Of a stretch of 64,000 nucleotides of DNA, positions 41,705 to 50,065 are shown one piece after another. Source of the stretch: UBA7803 sp041686955 (GTDB lineage: Bacteria > Pseudomonadota > Gammaproteobacteria > Pseudomonadales > Azotimanducaceae); the NCBI GenBank assembly GCA_041686955.1, contig JAWLCV010000009.1:1-64000 (forward strand), written 5' to 3'. Numbering within the stretch: the stretch's first letter is position 1; each line of letters opens with the position of its first letter. The notes under the pieces were generated by a model. It was given only the letters and a program-made list of their open reading frames with translations, was not told the origin of the DNA and did no database searches. Both the position numbers and the translations under genes were made by a program.

Positions 41705-41750
41705 GGACCTTCCACTACCCGGTGACTGCCAGCGGTCATCTTACAACGCG

Positions 41751-41840
41751 GGCCCGCGCATCGCCGCCGGCCCGCGCATCGCCGCCGGCCCGCGCATCGC
41801 CGCCGGCCCGCGCATCGCCGCCGGCCCGCGCATCCCCGCG
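41751..41840. repeat. 18-bp tandem repeat, five units
   Basis: Unit GGCCCGCGCATCGCCGCC occurs four times exactly (41751-41822) and once in degenerate form (41823-41840, GGCCCGCGCATCCCCGCG). It lies in the gap between DUF4404 and YjbR genes, both on the minus strand. No gap or spacer separates the units, which rules out a CRISPR array. In one frame the unit would encode a six-residue repeat (AGPRIA) but with no supported start or ribosome site. Confidence 0.95.
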
Positions 41841-41869
41841 GGGCCGGTTCGGCAGCCGACCGCCCGACG

Positions 41870-42250
41870 TCAGCGATAGAGGGCCTCGCGCCCGTAGCGC
41901 ACCTCCAGGGCCACGCGCTCGGCCTTCGGCAGCTTGCGCACCACCAGGGCGTAGGAGCGGTCCATCATCCGTTCCAGCTCCGGTGCCGGGATGGAACCGT
42001 CCAGCCGCACTGTGTTCCAGTGCGCCTTGTTCATGTGGTAGCCCGGGGTGACCGCGTCGAACACGTCGCGCAGCATCAGCGCTTCCTCCGGGTCGCACTT
42101 CAGGTTCATGCGCGCCTGGCCGTCCTCCTCCGCCAGGGTGGCGAACATGCGGCCGCGAACCTTGGCCACCCACACGTCGGGGCCGAACGGATGATCTTCC
42201 GTCGCCTCCGGGCGGCTCAGCAGGTAGTCGCGAGCGCTCTGGTAATCCAT
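41870..42250 (-). CDS. MmcQ/YjbR family protein
   Basis: 126 residues with the family pattern: MDYQSARDYLLSRPEATEDHPFG at the start, VWVAKVRGRMFATL, a beta-rich middle NLKCDPEEALMLRD, and GYHMNKAHWNTVRLDG with PELERMMDRSYALVVRKL at the end. These proteins have a double-wing DNA-binding-like fold (CyaY-like), but no DNA target or function is established. It lies 12 bp after the UPF0178 gene on the same strand. Confidence 0.9.
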   Translation of the reverse strand: MDYQSARDYLLSRPEATEDHPFGPDVWVAKVRGRMFATLAEEDGQARMNLKCDPEEALMLRDVFDAVTPGYHMNKAHWNTVRLDGSIPAPELERMMDRSYALVVRKLPKAERVALEVRYGREALYR

Positions 42251-42262
42251 GGTCGTCCCGGT

Positions 42263-42724
42263 TCAGGGCCGGCGCGTGGGCCGGCTGGACTGGAGGAAGC
42301 GGTCGAGCTGGTTGGCGAATGCCTGAACTTCGGCCTTGCCGGGCGCGCTCTGGCTGCTGCTTATGGCGCCGGTCTCGCGAAGCTGCTCCATGAGGTTGCG
42401 GCGGGCCAGGTGGTCGTGAATGTTCTCCGCCGTGTACAGGGTGCCCCGGGGGTTCAAGGCGGTCCCGCCGAGCCGCACCACGTCCGCCGCCAGGGGCACG
42501 TCGGCGGTGATCACCAGGTCTCCGGGGGTCATCTGCGATGCAATGGCGTTGTCCGCCACGTCGAACCCGCTGGGGACCTGTAACGACCTCAGGTATCGGG
42601 AGGGCGGCACCCGCTGATGGTGGTTGGCCACCAGCACGGTCTCGATCTCCAGGCGCTCCGCGGCCCGAAACAGCACCGCCTTGATCGCGTTGGGACAGGC
42701 ATCGGCGTCCACCCAGATTCTCAT
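42263..42724 (-). CDS. UPF0178 (YaiI/YqxD) family protein
   Basis: 153 residues beginning MRIWVDADACPNAIKAVLFRAA, the family signature of a PIN-like nuclease fold, followed by VLVANHHQRVPPS, DVADNAIASQMTPGDLVITADVPLA and LNPRGTLYTAENIHDHL. Conserved acids (Asp6, Asp8, Asp at about 57 and 74) sit where PIN-type metal ligands would be, but nuclease activity has not been shown for the family. Downstream, the YjbR-like gene follows after 12 bp; upstream the L,D-transpeptidase gene ends 19 bp away. Confidence 0.92.
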   Translation of the reverse strand: MRIWVDADACPNAIKAVLFRAAERLEIETVLVANHHQRVPPSRYLRSLQVPSGFDVADNAIASQMTPGDLVITADVPLAADVVRLGGTALNPRGTLYTAENIHDHLARRNLMEQLRETGAISSSQSAPGKAEVQAFANQLDRFLQSSRPTRRP

Positions 42725-42743
42725 GAGGCGCTTCCTGCGGAGC

Positions 42744-43244
42744 TTACGGTTTGATCTCCACCGGCGTTCCGAGATCGACCAGGGACCAGATCTCCTCGAT
42801 CTCCGCGTTGGTGACGGCGATGCAGCCGTCGGTCCAGTCGTCCCCCAGGTGGCGCTGTCCCAGCCAGCCCTGCCCGTTCTTCAAGCCGTGGATCATGATC
42901 TGGCCCCCGGGATTCAGCCCCGCCTCCAGGGCGCGCACACGATCCGCCTCGTTGGGATAAGAGATGCGCAGGGCCCGGTGGAACTGGCTGCGGGCGTTGC
43001 GCTGGTCGATGGTGTACACGCCCTCGGGCGTGCGCTGATCACCCTCGAACCGCTTGTGCCCTTTCGGCGCTCGGCCGAGAGCAACTGCGTAGGTTCTCAC
43101 CGGCTGATCGCCGCGCAGCAGGATGAGTTGCCGTTCGCTCTTGTCGATGACGATTCGGTCGACCGTGCCGTCGGCCGCCTGTACCCCCGTGGCCACCCCG
43201 CCGATGAGCATGGAGAAGCCGACGACCGCACCAATACGCCGCAT
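42744..43244 (-). CDS. L,D-transpeptidase (YkuD domain), exported
   Basis: 166 residues from ATG 43244, giving a clear Sec signal peptide (MRRIGAVVGFSMLIGGVATG, cleavage probably after VQA); upstream ATGs at 43283 and 43310 place extra charge before it. The YkuD domain shows VDRIVIDKSERQLIL, TPEGVYTIDQRN, MIHGLKNGQGWLG and the catalytic Cys in DDWTDGCIAVTN. Such enzymes form 3-3 cross-links or attach proteins to peptidoglycan in the periplasm. It has no peptidoglycan-binding module, so it is a minimal single-domain type. It shares its strand with the DUF2784 gene upstream (58-bp gap). Confidence 0.9.
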   Translation of the reverse strand: MRRIGAVVGFSMLIGGVATGVQAADGTVDRIVIDKSERQLILLRGDQPVRTYAVALGRAPKGHKRFEGDQRTPEGVYTIDQRNARSQFHRALRISYPNEADRVRALEAGLNPGGQIMIHGLKNGQGWLGQRHLGDDWTDGCIAVTNAEIEEIWSLVDLGTPVEIKP

Positions 43245-43302
43245 GGATGAAACCACCCTCGCTCCCGCAGACTGAATCGTCATTGTAGCCAGGGGCCGCG
43301 GC

Positions 43303-43695
43303 CTAATCATCCGGTGCCGTGTGGCCCCCGGCTCTGCCGCGGCGCCGGCGCCCGACCCAGCCGTAGATCACCACGTTGACCGCGACCACGGCGCCGGCGA
43401 GCACGAGCTGCAGCTCCCGTGAGAGCCCCTCGGGATACAAGGCGGACAGGAGGTAATGGCCGATGAAGCTGTCGCCGTAGCCGGCCTCGCCGGCTTGCCT
43501 GAGCAGATGATTCTCGAGCGTGGTCAGCGGGCAGGGCCGACCGGCGAGCTCCACGTACGCGCCCCAGCCCGCCACCGGGAGGTGCACCAGGGGCGCCAAA
43601 CGCAGCCACAGCCACGCCAGACCGCCCACCAGCACTCCCACGACGAAGGTCATGTGCAGGATCAGCACGGCGTCGGCGGCCATCCGGTACCACAT
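43303..43695 (-). CDS. DUF2784 membrane protein
   Basis: 130 residues with three to four hydrophobic helices: VLILHMTFVVGVLVGGLAWLW at the N-terminus, a middle segment LVHLPVAGWGAYVEL, and LQLVLAGAVVAVNVVIYGW near the end. The block CPLTTLENHLLRQAGEAGYG followed by FIGHYLLSALYP is the DUF2784 signature; the family has no known function. ATG at 43695 (MWYRMAADAVL) is used; ATG 43683 is an alternative. It is divergent from the UMF1-type transporter with 106 bp between, where TATCAT at 43770-43775 is a weak candidate -10 for the latter. Confidence 0.85.
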   Translation of the reverse strand: MWYRMAADAVLILHMTFVVGVLVGGLAWLWLRLAPLVHLPVAGWGAYVELAGRPCPLTTLENHLLRQAGEAGYGDSFIGHYLLSALYPEGLSRELQLVLAGAVVAVNVVIYGWVGRRRRGRAGGHTAPDD

Positions 43696-43801
43696 CAGGC
43701 AAATCCTCCGCGGCCGGGCTCGGCAAGTAAACCACCCGGACGGCCTGCGGTCATGGCCCGCGCACCCGGTATCATGGCCCCGCCTACACCGGAGCCTTTC
43801 C

Positions 43802-45118
43802 ATGGATCTTCCCGCAACCGGCGACACCACGCCCGTGGAGCCCGCCGGGCGAATCGCCCGGGCGAGCTGGGCGCTCTACGACTGGGCCAACTCCAGCTTC
43901 TCGGCGGTCGTCTCCACCTTCGTTTTTCCCGCCTACTTCGCCAGCCAGGTGGCGGCGAACGAAACCGCCGGGACGGCGCAATGGGGTTACACGGTGGGAG
44001 CCGCGGGCCTGGTGGTGGCTCTGGGCGCCCCGGTGCTCGGCGCCATGGCGGACCGGTTCGGCCGTCGCAAGCCTCTGCTCGGCGTGTTCACGGCGCTCTG
44101 CGTGCTGGCCACCGCCGCCCTGTGGTGGGTACGCCCGGAGCCGGACTCGGTGCCCCGCGCCATGGTCCTGGCCGGGCTCGCCACCGTGGGCGCCGAATTC
44201 GCTTTCGTGTTCTACAACGCCATGCTGCCCAGCCTCACCCGCGCCGACCGCCTCGGCCGCTGGTCGGGCTGGGCGTGGGGGCTCGGCTACGCCGGCGGGC
44301 TGACGTGCCTCGCATTGGCGCTGGGCGGATTCGTCGCCGACGGCGCCTGGTTCCCATTGCCGCGGGACGGTGCCGAGCACGTGCGGGCCACCTTTCTGCT
44401 GGTGGCGGTCTGGTACGCCGTCTTCGCCCTTCCTCTGTTCCTGTACACCCCGGAAGCACCGGCACCGGGCACGACCCTGGCCGGAGCGGTGCGGGAGGGC
44501 CTGGTTCAGCTCGCGGACCTGCTGCGGAACCTGCACCACTATGCCCCGGTGCTGCGGTTCCTGGTGGCGCGGATCTTCTTCATCGACGGCCTGGCCACCG
44601 TGTTCGCCTTCGGCGGCGTCTATGCTGCGGGGACGTTCGGCATGGACCAGCAAGGCGTACTGCTGTTCGGCATCGCGTTGAACGTCACCGCGGGCGTGGG
44701 CGCCGCAGCGTTCTCCTGGATCGACGACTGGATCGGCGGCAAGCGCACCATCCTGGTTTCTCTCGTGGGTCTGATCATCCCCGGTGCCGCCATCGTGGTG
44801 GTGGAGTCGACGGCTCTGTTCTGGACGTTCGGGTTGATCCTCGGCGCCTTCGTGGGCCCGGTGCAGGCGGCGGGCCGATCCTACATGGCGCGGCTCGCGC
44901 CCGCTCACCTGCGTAACGAGATGTTCGGTCTGTTCGCGTTCTCCGGGAAGGCTACGGCGTTCGCCGGCCCCCTGCTGGTGGGTTGGATCACGGCGCTGTC
45001 CGGCAGCCAGCGCTTCGGCATGAGCGTGATCATCGTCCTGCTGCTGGCGGGATTTCTGCTCATGCTGACGGTGCCCCCGGATGCTCCAGGTGCACGACGT
45101 GAATCCCTTCCGGGGTGA
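43802..45118 (+). CDS. UMF1/Atg22-type MFS transporter
   Basis: 438 residues with about 12 predicted membrane helices. The N-terminus SWALYDWANSSFSAVVSTFVFPAYF is the diagnostic UMF1 signature (YDWANS). GAMADRFGRRKPLLG is the MFS loop 2-3 motif, and FFIDGLATVFAFGG with GPVQAAGRSYMARLAP are typical of this family, related to fungal vacuolar amino-acid exporter Atg22. Substrate in bacteria is unknown. The final 59 bp overlap the 3' end of the convergent GNAT gene. Confidence 0.92.
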   Translation: MDLPATGDTTPVEPAGRIARASWALYDWANSSFSAVVSTFVFPAYFASQVAANETAGTAQWGYTVGAAGLVVALGAPVLGAMADRFGRRKPLLGVFTALCVLATAALWWVRPEPDSVPRAMVLAGLATVGAEFAFVFYNAMLPSLTRADRLGRWSGWAWGLGYAGGLTCLALALGGFVADGAWFPLPRDGAEHVRATFLLVAVWYAVFALPLFLYTPEAPAPGTTLAGAVREGLVQLADLLRNLHHYAPVLRFLVARIFFIDGLATVFAFGGVYAAGTFGMDQQGVLLFGIALNVTAGVGAAAFSWIDDWIGGKRTILVSLVGLIIPGAAIVVVESTALFWTFGLILGAFVGPVQAAGRSYMARLAPAHLRNEMFGLFAFSGKATAFAGPLLVGWITALSGSQRFGMSVIIVLLLAGFLLMLTVPPDAPGARRESLPG

Positions 45119-45533
45119 CGTCGCTGCCCGCCGCCACGAATCCGACCTTGCGGTACAACGCCAGCGCCGGTGCGTTGTCGCGGCCCGTGGAGGCCCTGAC
45201 CCGGCGGGCGCCCAGGCCGAGGGCGTGCCGCACCAGGCGGGTGCCGATGCCCAGGCCGAAGCGCTCCGGCGTCACCGCCAGCGAGGCGATGGTGGTGGCA
45301 TCGCCGGGGCCGGGCTCCACCTCAACCACCCCTGCCAGCTCGCCGTCGAGCCAGCAGCCGTAGAATGCGCTCGGCGCCGTTGCCACGTCCCCGGCGCTTC
45401 GCGCGAGCGGCGGGAAATCCGTTACCCCCATGATGCTCGCTTCCACCCGGTAGGCGGCATGCAGCGTGCGGCGGATCGACTCCGCCATCGCCGGATCGCC
45501 GTGATCGAGCAGGACGATGGTCTGGACCGTCAC
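45060..45533 (-). CDS. GNAT family N-acetyltransferase
   Basis: 157 residues. The acetyl-CoA-binding motif A is visible in ASLAVTPERFGLGIGTRLVRHAL (the Q/R-x-x-G-x-G/A equivalent), with substrate strand FYGCWLDGELAGVVEVEPG before and ALALYRKVGFVAAG after it. The acceptor is unknown. GTG at 45533 is chosen since it overlaps the cupin stop (GTGA) and starts a compact domain (MTVQTIVLLDHG); extending upstream gives Arg/Pro-rich residues. It shares its 3' end with the UMF1 gene on the other strand over 59 bp. Confidence 0.88.
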   Translation of the reverse strand: MTVQTIVLLDHGDPAMAESIRRTLHAAYRVEASIMGVTDFPPLARSAGDVATAPSAFYGCWLDGELAGVVEVEPGPGDATTIASLAVTPERFGLGIGTRLVRHALGLGARRVRASTGRDNAPALALYRKVGFVAAGSDVTPEGIHVVHLEHPGAPSA

Positions 45534-45913
45534 GCGTCGCCTTGCCTCCGGGGCCGGTGATCGCCGCGGGGACCGGGGGTGACGTGCACGAGCTGAGCGG
45601 GCTCCACCACCTTCACCGTATGCCACTCGCCGCGCCGCACGATGCAGGCCTCGCCGGGCCCGAGTTCCATGGGAGCGTCCGGGGCGGAATCGCCCGTCAC
45701 CCGCACCCGCCCCGACACCACGTAAAGGATCTCGTCGCCGTCGGGGTGCACTTCGCCACCGTGGGGCGCATCGCGCTCCATGGTGACGATGCCCAGGGTC
45801 ATGCCGTCGATGCGCTCCGGGGGACCGGGCCGGTGCGCCCGGGTGGATATGGAGAGGTCGCGGTGGATGTCGAAGACCACTCGTGACGGATCTACCGGAA
45901 CGATGGCATCCAT
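45530..45913 (-). CDS. Cupin-domain protein
   Basis: 127 residues, a single small cupin barrel: TMERDAPHGGEVHPDGDEILYVVSGRVRV carries cupin motif 1 (HxH-x-E-like, with His/Glu metal ligands) and LGPGEACIVRRGEWHTVKVVEPAQLVHV motif 2 (final His). Such proteins bind a metal and act as isomerases, dioxygenases or ligand sensors; nothing in the sequence fixes the activity. It is coupled to the GNAT gene by a 4-bp stop/start overlap and lies 51 bp downstream of the diguanylate cyclase stop. Confidence 0.88.
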   Translation of the reverse strand: MDAIVPVDPSRVVFDIHRDLSISTRAHRPGPPERIDGMTLGIVTMERDAPHGGEVHPDGDEILYVVSGRVRVTGDSAPDAPMELGPGEACIVRRGEWHTVKVVEPAQLVHVTPGPRGDHRPRRQGDA

Positions 45914-45964
45914 GAGGCGGTCTCCTCGTCTATTCGGACATAGTGCAGCGGCCGAGGCCGCCGC

Positions 45965-46756
45965 TCAAGCGGTGGGCCCGGCTTCGTTCGTCACTCCGCC
46001 ATCCAGGGGCAGCACGGCCTGTCGCTCCAGCGTCTCCACCAGCGCGCGGTCGCGCCCGCTCTGCTTCGCCCGGTAGAGCATACCGTCGGCTCCGGACGTG
46101 AGCGTGTCCAGAGGCACGTCGCTGGTTTCGCTGGTGGCGCCGCCCACGCTCACGGTCACCGGCACCGGATCGTCGTGGTGGCGAAACGCGTGCTCCCTCA
46201 GGGCGCCGAGCAGCCGCTGTGCCACCAGCCCGGCGCCTTCCCTGGCGGTGTGGGGCAGCAGGACGATGAATTCCTCGCCGCCGAAGCGCGCCAGGGTGTC
46301 GGAATCGCGCAGAGCCCCCTGCATCACGGCAGCCGCTTCCTTCAGCACCCGATCGCCGGTGACGTGGCCGAAGCGGTCGTTGATGGATTTGAAGTGATCG
46401 AAGTCGATGATCAGCACGCTGGTGGGGAAGCAATGGCGCCGAGCCAGGGTGAGCTGCTGCTCGGCCACTTGCAGGAAACGCCGCCGATTGAAGGTTCCGG
46501 TCAGGGGATCCGTCTCGGACAGCGTTCGCAGCTTGTCGTTGGCCTCGCGCAGCCGCTCAGCGAGCGAGATGTGCCAGTAGCCCGCCACCGGAACCACCAT
46601 CGCCGGCACGAGGACGGCCACCAGCAGGCCGACGCCCACGTCCACCGTGCCCGTGACGAGGTAGGTCACGAACCCCAGGGTCATCACGGAGGCGGCGACC
46701 GTCGCGACGGTGAAGGCGCAGACTTTCCGGATCGCTCTGATTCGCCAGCCGTCCAT
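45965..46756 (-). CDS. Membrane diguanylate cyclase (GGDEF)
   Basis: 263 residues. Two membrane helices (about 13-35 and 39-61) span a short loop with no sensory domain; a helical linker (LRTLSETDPLTGTFNRRRF) leads to the GGDEF domain. GGEEF is intact in LARFGGEEFIVLLP, and the RxxD inhibitory site reads RDSD five residues before it, so product feedback is probable. IDFDHFKSINDRFGHVTGD binds GTP. It should synthesise c-di-GMP at the inner membrane. The ilvD gene lies 12 bp upstream on the same strand, so cotranscription with argA-ilvD is possible. Confidence 0.93.
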   Translation of the reverse strand: MDGWRIRAIRKVCAFTVATVAASVMTLGFVTYLVTGTVDVGVGLLVAVLVPAMVVPVAGYWHISLAERLREANDKLRTLSETDPLTGTFNRRRFLQVAEQQLTLARRHCFPTSVLIIDFDHFKSINDRFGHVTGDRVLKEAAAVMQGALRDSDTLARFGGEEFIVLLPHTAREGAGLVAQRLLGALREHAFRHHDDPVPVTVSVGGATSETSDVPLDTLTSGADGMLYRAKQSGRDRALVETLERQAVLPLDGGVTNEAGPTA

Positions 46757-46768
46757 GCCGCGCCGTCC

Positions 46769-48437
<1,669 letters not shown>

Positions 48438-48445
<8 letters not shown>

Positions 48446-49754
48446 GGTTCGTCCCTAACGTCTTGAACATGACTTTGGAGTTGCGCTGATAGTTGTACAG
48501 GGTCTGTTTCGGAGCCGGCAGCTCGCCGATGTCGGCGTCCTCGAAGCCGTGCTCGAGGAACCAGTCCCGGGTCTGGGTGGTGAGCACGAACAACCGCCGT
48601 ACCCCGGCGTGGCGCGCGGCGCTTTCCGCCGCGGCCAGCAGGCGCTCGCCGATGCCGGGGCGCATGCCGGAACCGCGGTAGGCGTCGTGCACCGCCACGC
48701 AGGCCAGCTCGGCGCTCTCGCCGAACGGATACAGGGCGCAGCATCCCACCACGATACCGTCCAGCTCCGCCACGAAGAAGTTGCCCACCTCCAGCTCCAG
48801 GCGGTCGCGGTCACGGCGCACCAGCACCCCGGCCTCCTCGAGCGGCCGGATCACCTCGACGATGCCGGCCACGTCCTCCGGCCGGGCCGGGCGAACCATG
48901 CTGCCCCGCTGCTCGGAGAGCTCCGTGCCGTGACCCTGGGCGGTGAACAGCTCCTGGAGCAGCGCGCCGTCCTCGCTGTAGCTCACCAGGTGACAGCGCG
49001 GTACCCCGCCGCGGCAGGCCCGGAGCATGGCGCGTAGCTGATTGGCCACGTAAGGCTCGGGCCGGGTCCGGTCCAGCAGTGCCTCGAGCTCCGCGGGCAC
49101 CAGCTCGGGCCGGTTACGGCCGTCCTCGTCCCTCACGTAGCCGTCGGCGTCGAACATGATCAGCTTGTCCGCCGCCAGCGCCGTGGCCACCTCGGCCGCC
49201 AGCTCGTCGGCGGCCAGGCTGAACGCCTGGCCGGAGGGGGAGTAGCCCACCGGCGACACCACCACCAGGGTGCGCGCGTCCAGCAACGCGCGGATGCGCT
49301 GGCTGTGGATGCGCCGCACCTGCCCCGTGAACAGATGGTCGACCCCGTCGAGCACGCCGATGGGCCGTGCCACCACGAAGTTGCCGGTGACCGTGGCGAT
49401 GTCGGCGTTGCGCAGGGGGCTGGTGGGCAGTCCGGTGGAGAAGTGGGCCTCCAGGGTGGCGCGCACCTGGCCGTGCACGCCGAGCACGATCTCCATGCTG
49501 TCCCGGTCGGTGATGCGCCGATGGCGATGGAACTGGCTGCCCGGCAGGGCGGCGTCGATCTGCGGCCGGGCGCCGTGAACCAGCACCAGGCGCACCCCCA
49601 GCACGTGCAGCAGCGCCAGGTCGTGGACGATGTTCGCCAGGTTCGCGTGGGCGATGGCCTCGCCCCCCAGCAGCACCACGAACGTCTTGTTGCGGTGCGC
49701 GCTGATGTAGGGCGTGGACGCGCGAAACCACCTGGCGTAGCCGCTGGTATCCAA
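48438..49754 (-). CDS. argA: N-acetylglutamate synthase (classical ArgA)
   Basis: First step of arginine synthesis, acetylating glutamate. An N-terminal amino-acid-kinase domain (about 20-285, arginine-binding, with LVHGARPQIDAALPG) is followed by a GNAT domain (about 295-438, ACVAVHDAYRGSGMRPGIGERLL). The TTG start at 49754 is chosen because GGAGGG stands 9 bp upstream and the protein then begins DTSGYARWFRASTPYI, like the E. coli N-terminus, giving 438 residues (443 in E. coli). ATG at 49841 would add a Pro/Arg-rich tail lying inside an inverted-repeat element. The stop overlaps the ilvD start. Confidence 0.95.
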
Positions 49755-49842
49755 CGGAGCGCTCCCTCCGGCCGCCAGCCGGTGGCCGGGCGGCAAAGTG
49801 AGAAAATGGGGGCGGATTCTACACCAGGGGGCGGTCGCCATC

Positions 49843-49978
49843 CGCTATCCGCTGTCCGCTCTCCGCTAGAGCGTGCTCGACGGCGGCGCGCGGGTGGGCT
49901 AACGCTCAGCGAGGAGGATGACGTGAGGCTCTGGCGTCGCGCCTCTTGCGGATAGTGGAGAGCGGACAGCGGATAGCG
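49843..49978. repeat. 136-bp intergenic element with 26-bp terminal inverted repeats (MITE-like)
   Basis: Left arm 49843-49868 begins CGCTATCCGCTGTCCGCT; right arm 49953-49978 is its inverse complement with one mismatch in 26. The centre carries GAGGAGGATGACG and a CTCTGGCGTCGCGCCTCTT segment. It fills the middle of the 311-bp gap between argA and the GspE-like ATPase (49755-50065), which otherwise holds no gene. No open frame or clear target-site duplication was seen. Related copies at 28038-28137 (whole, degenerate) and 14622-14645 (one arm) make it an interspersed family. Confidence 0.88.
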
Positions 49979-50065
49979 AACCCAAATCACAAACACCGCC
50001 GCTCCCGGTTGCAAAACCACCTCCCATCCCTTTAACTGGCAAAGGTTGGCTAATCAGGGACTTAC

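Noticed and set aside
41751..41840. Direct repeats suggesting a CRISPR array
   Set aside because: Units are 18 bp and contiguous with no spacers, and no cas genes are in the window.
41676..41879. Plus-strand frame encoding AGPRIA repeats
   Set aside because: It is a translation of the 18-bp DNA repeat with no ribosome site and no homology; treated as a DNA repeat only.
49999..50013. Sigma54-type promoter before the GspE-like gene (TTGCA at 50009-50013)
   Set aside because: The -24 GG is absent at the required distance (CC instead).
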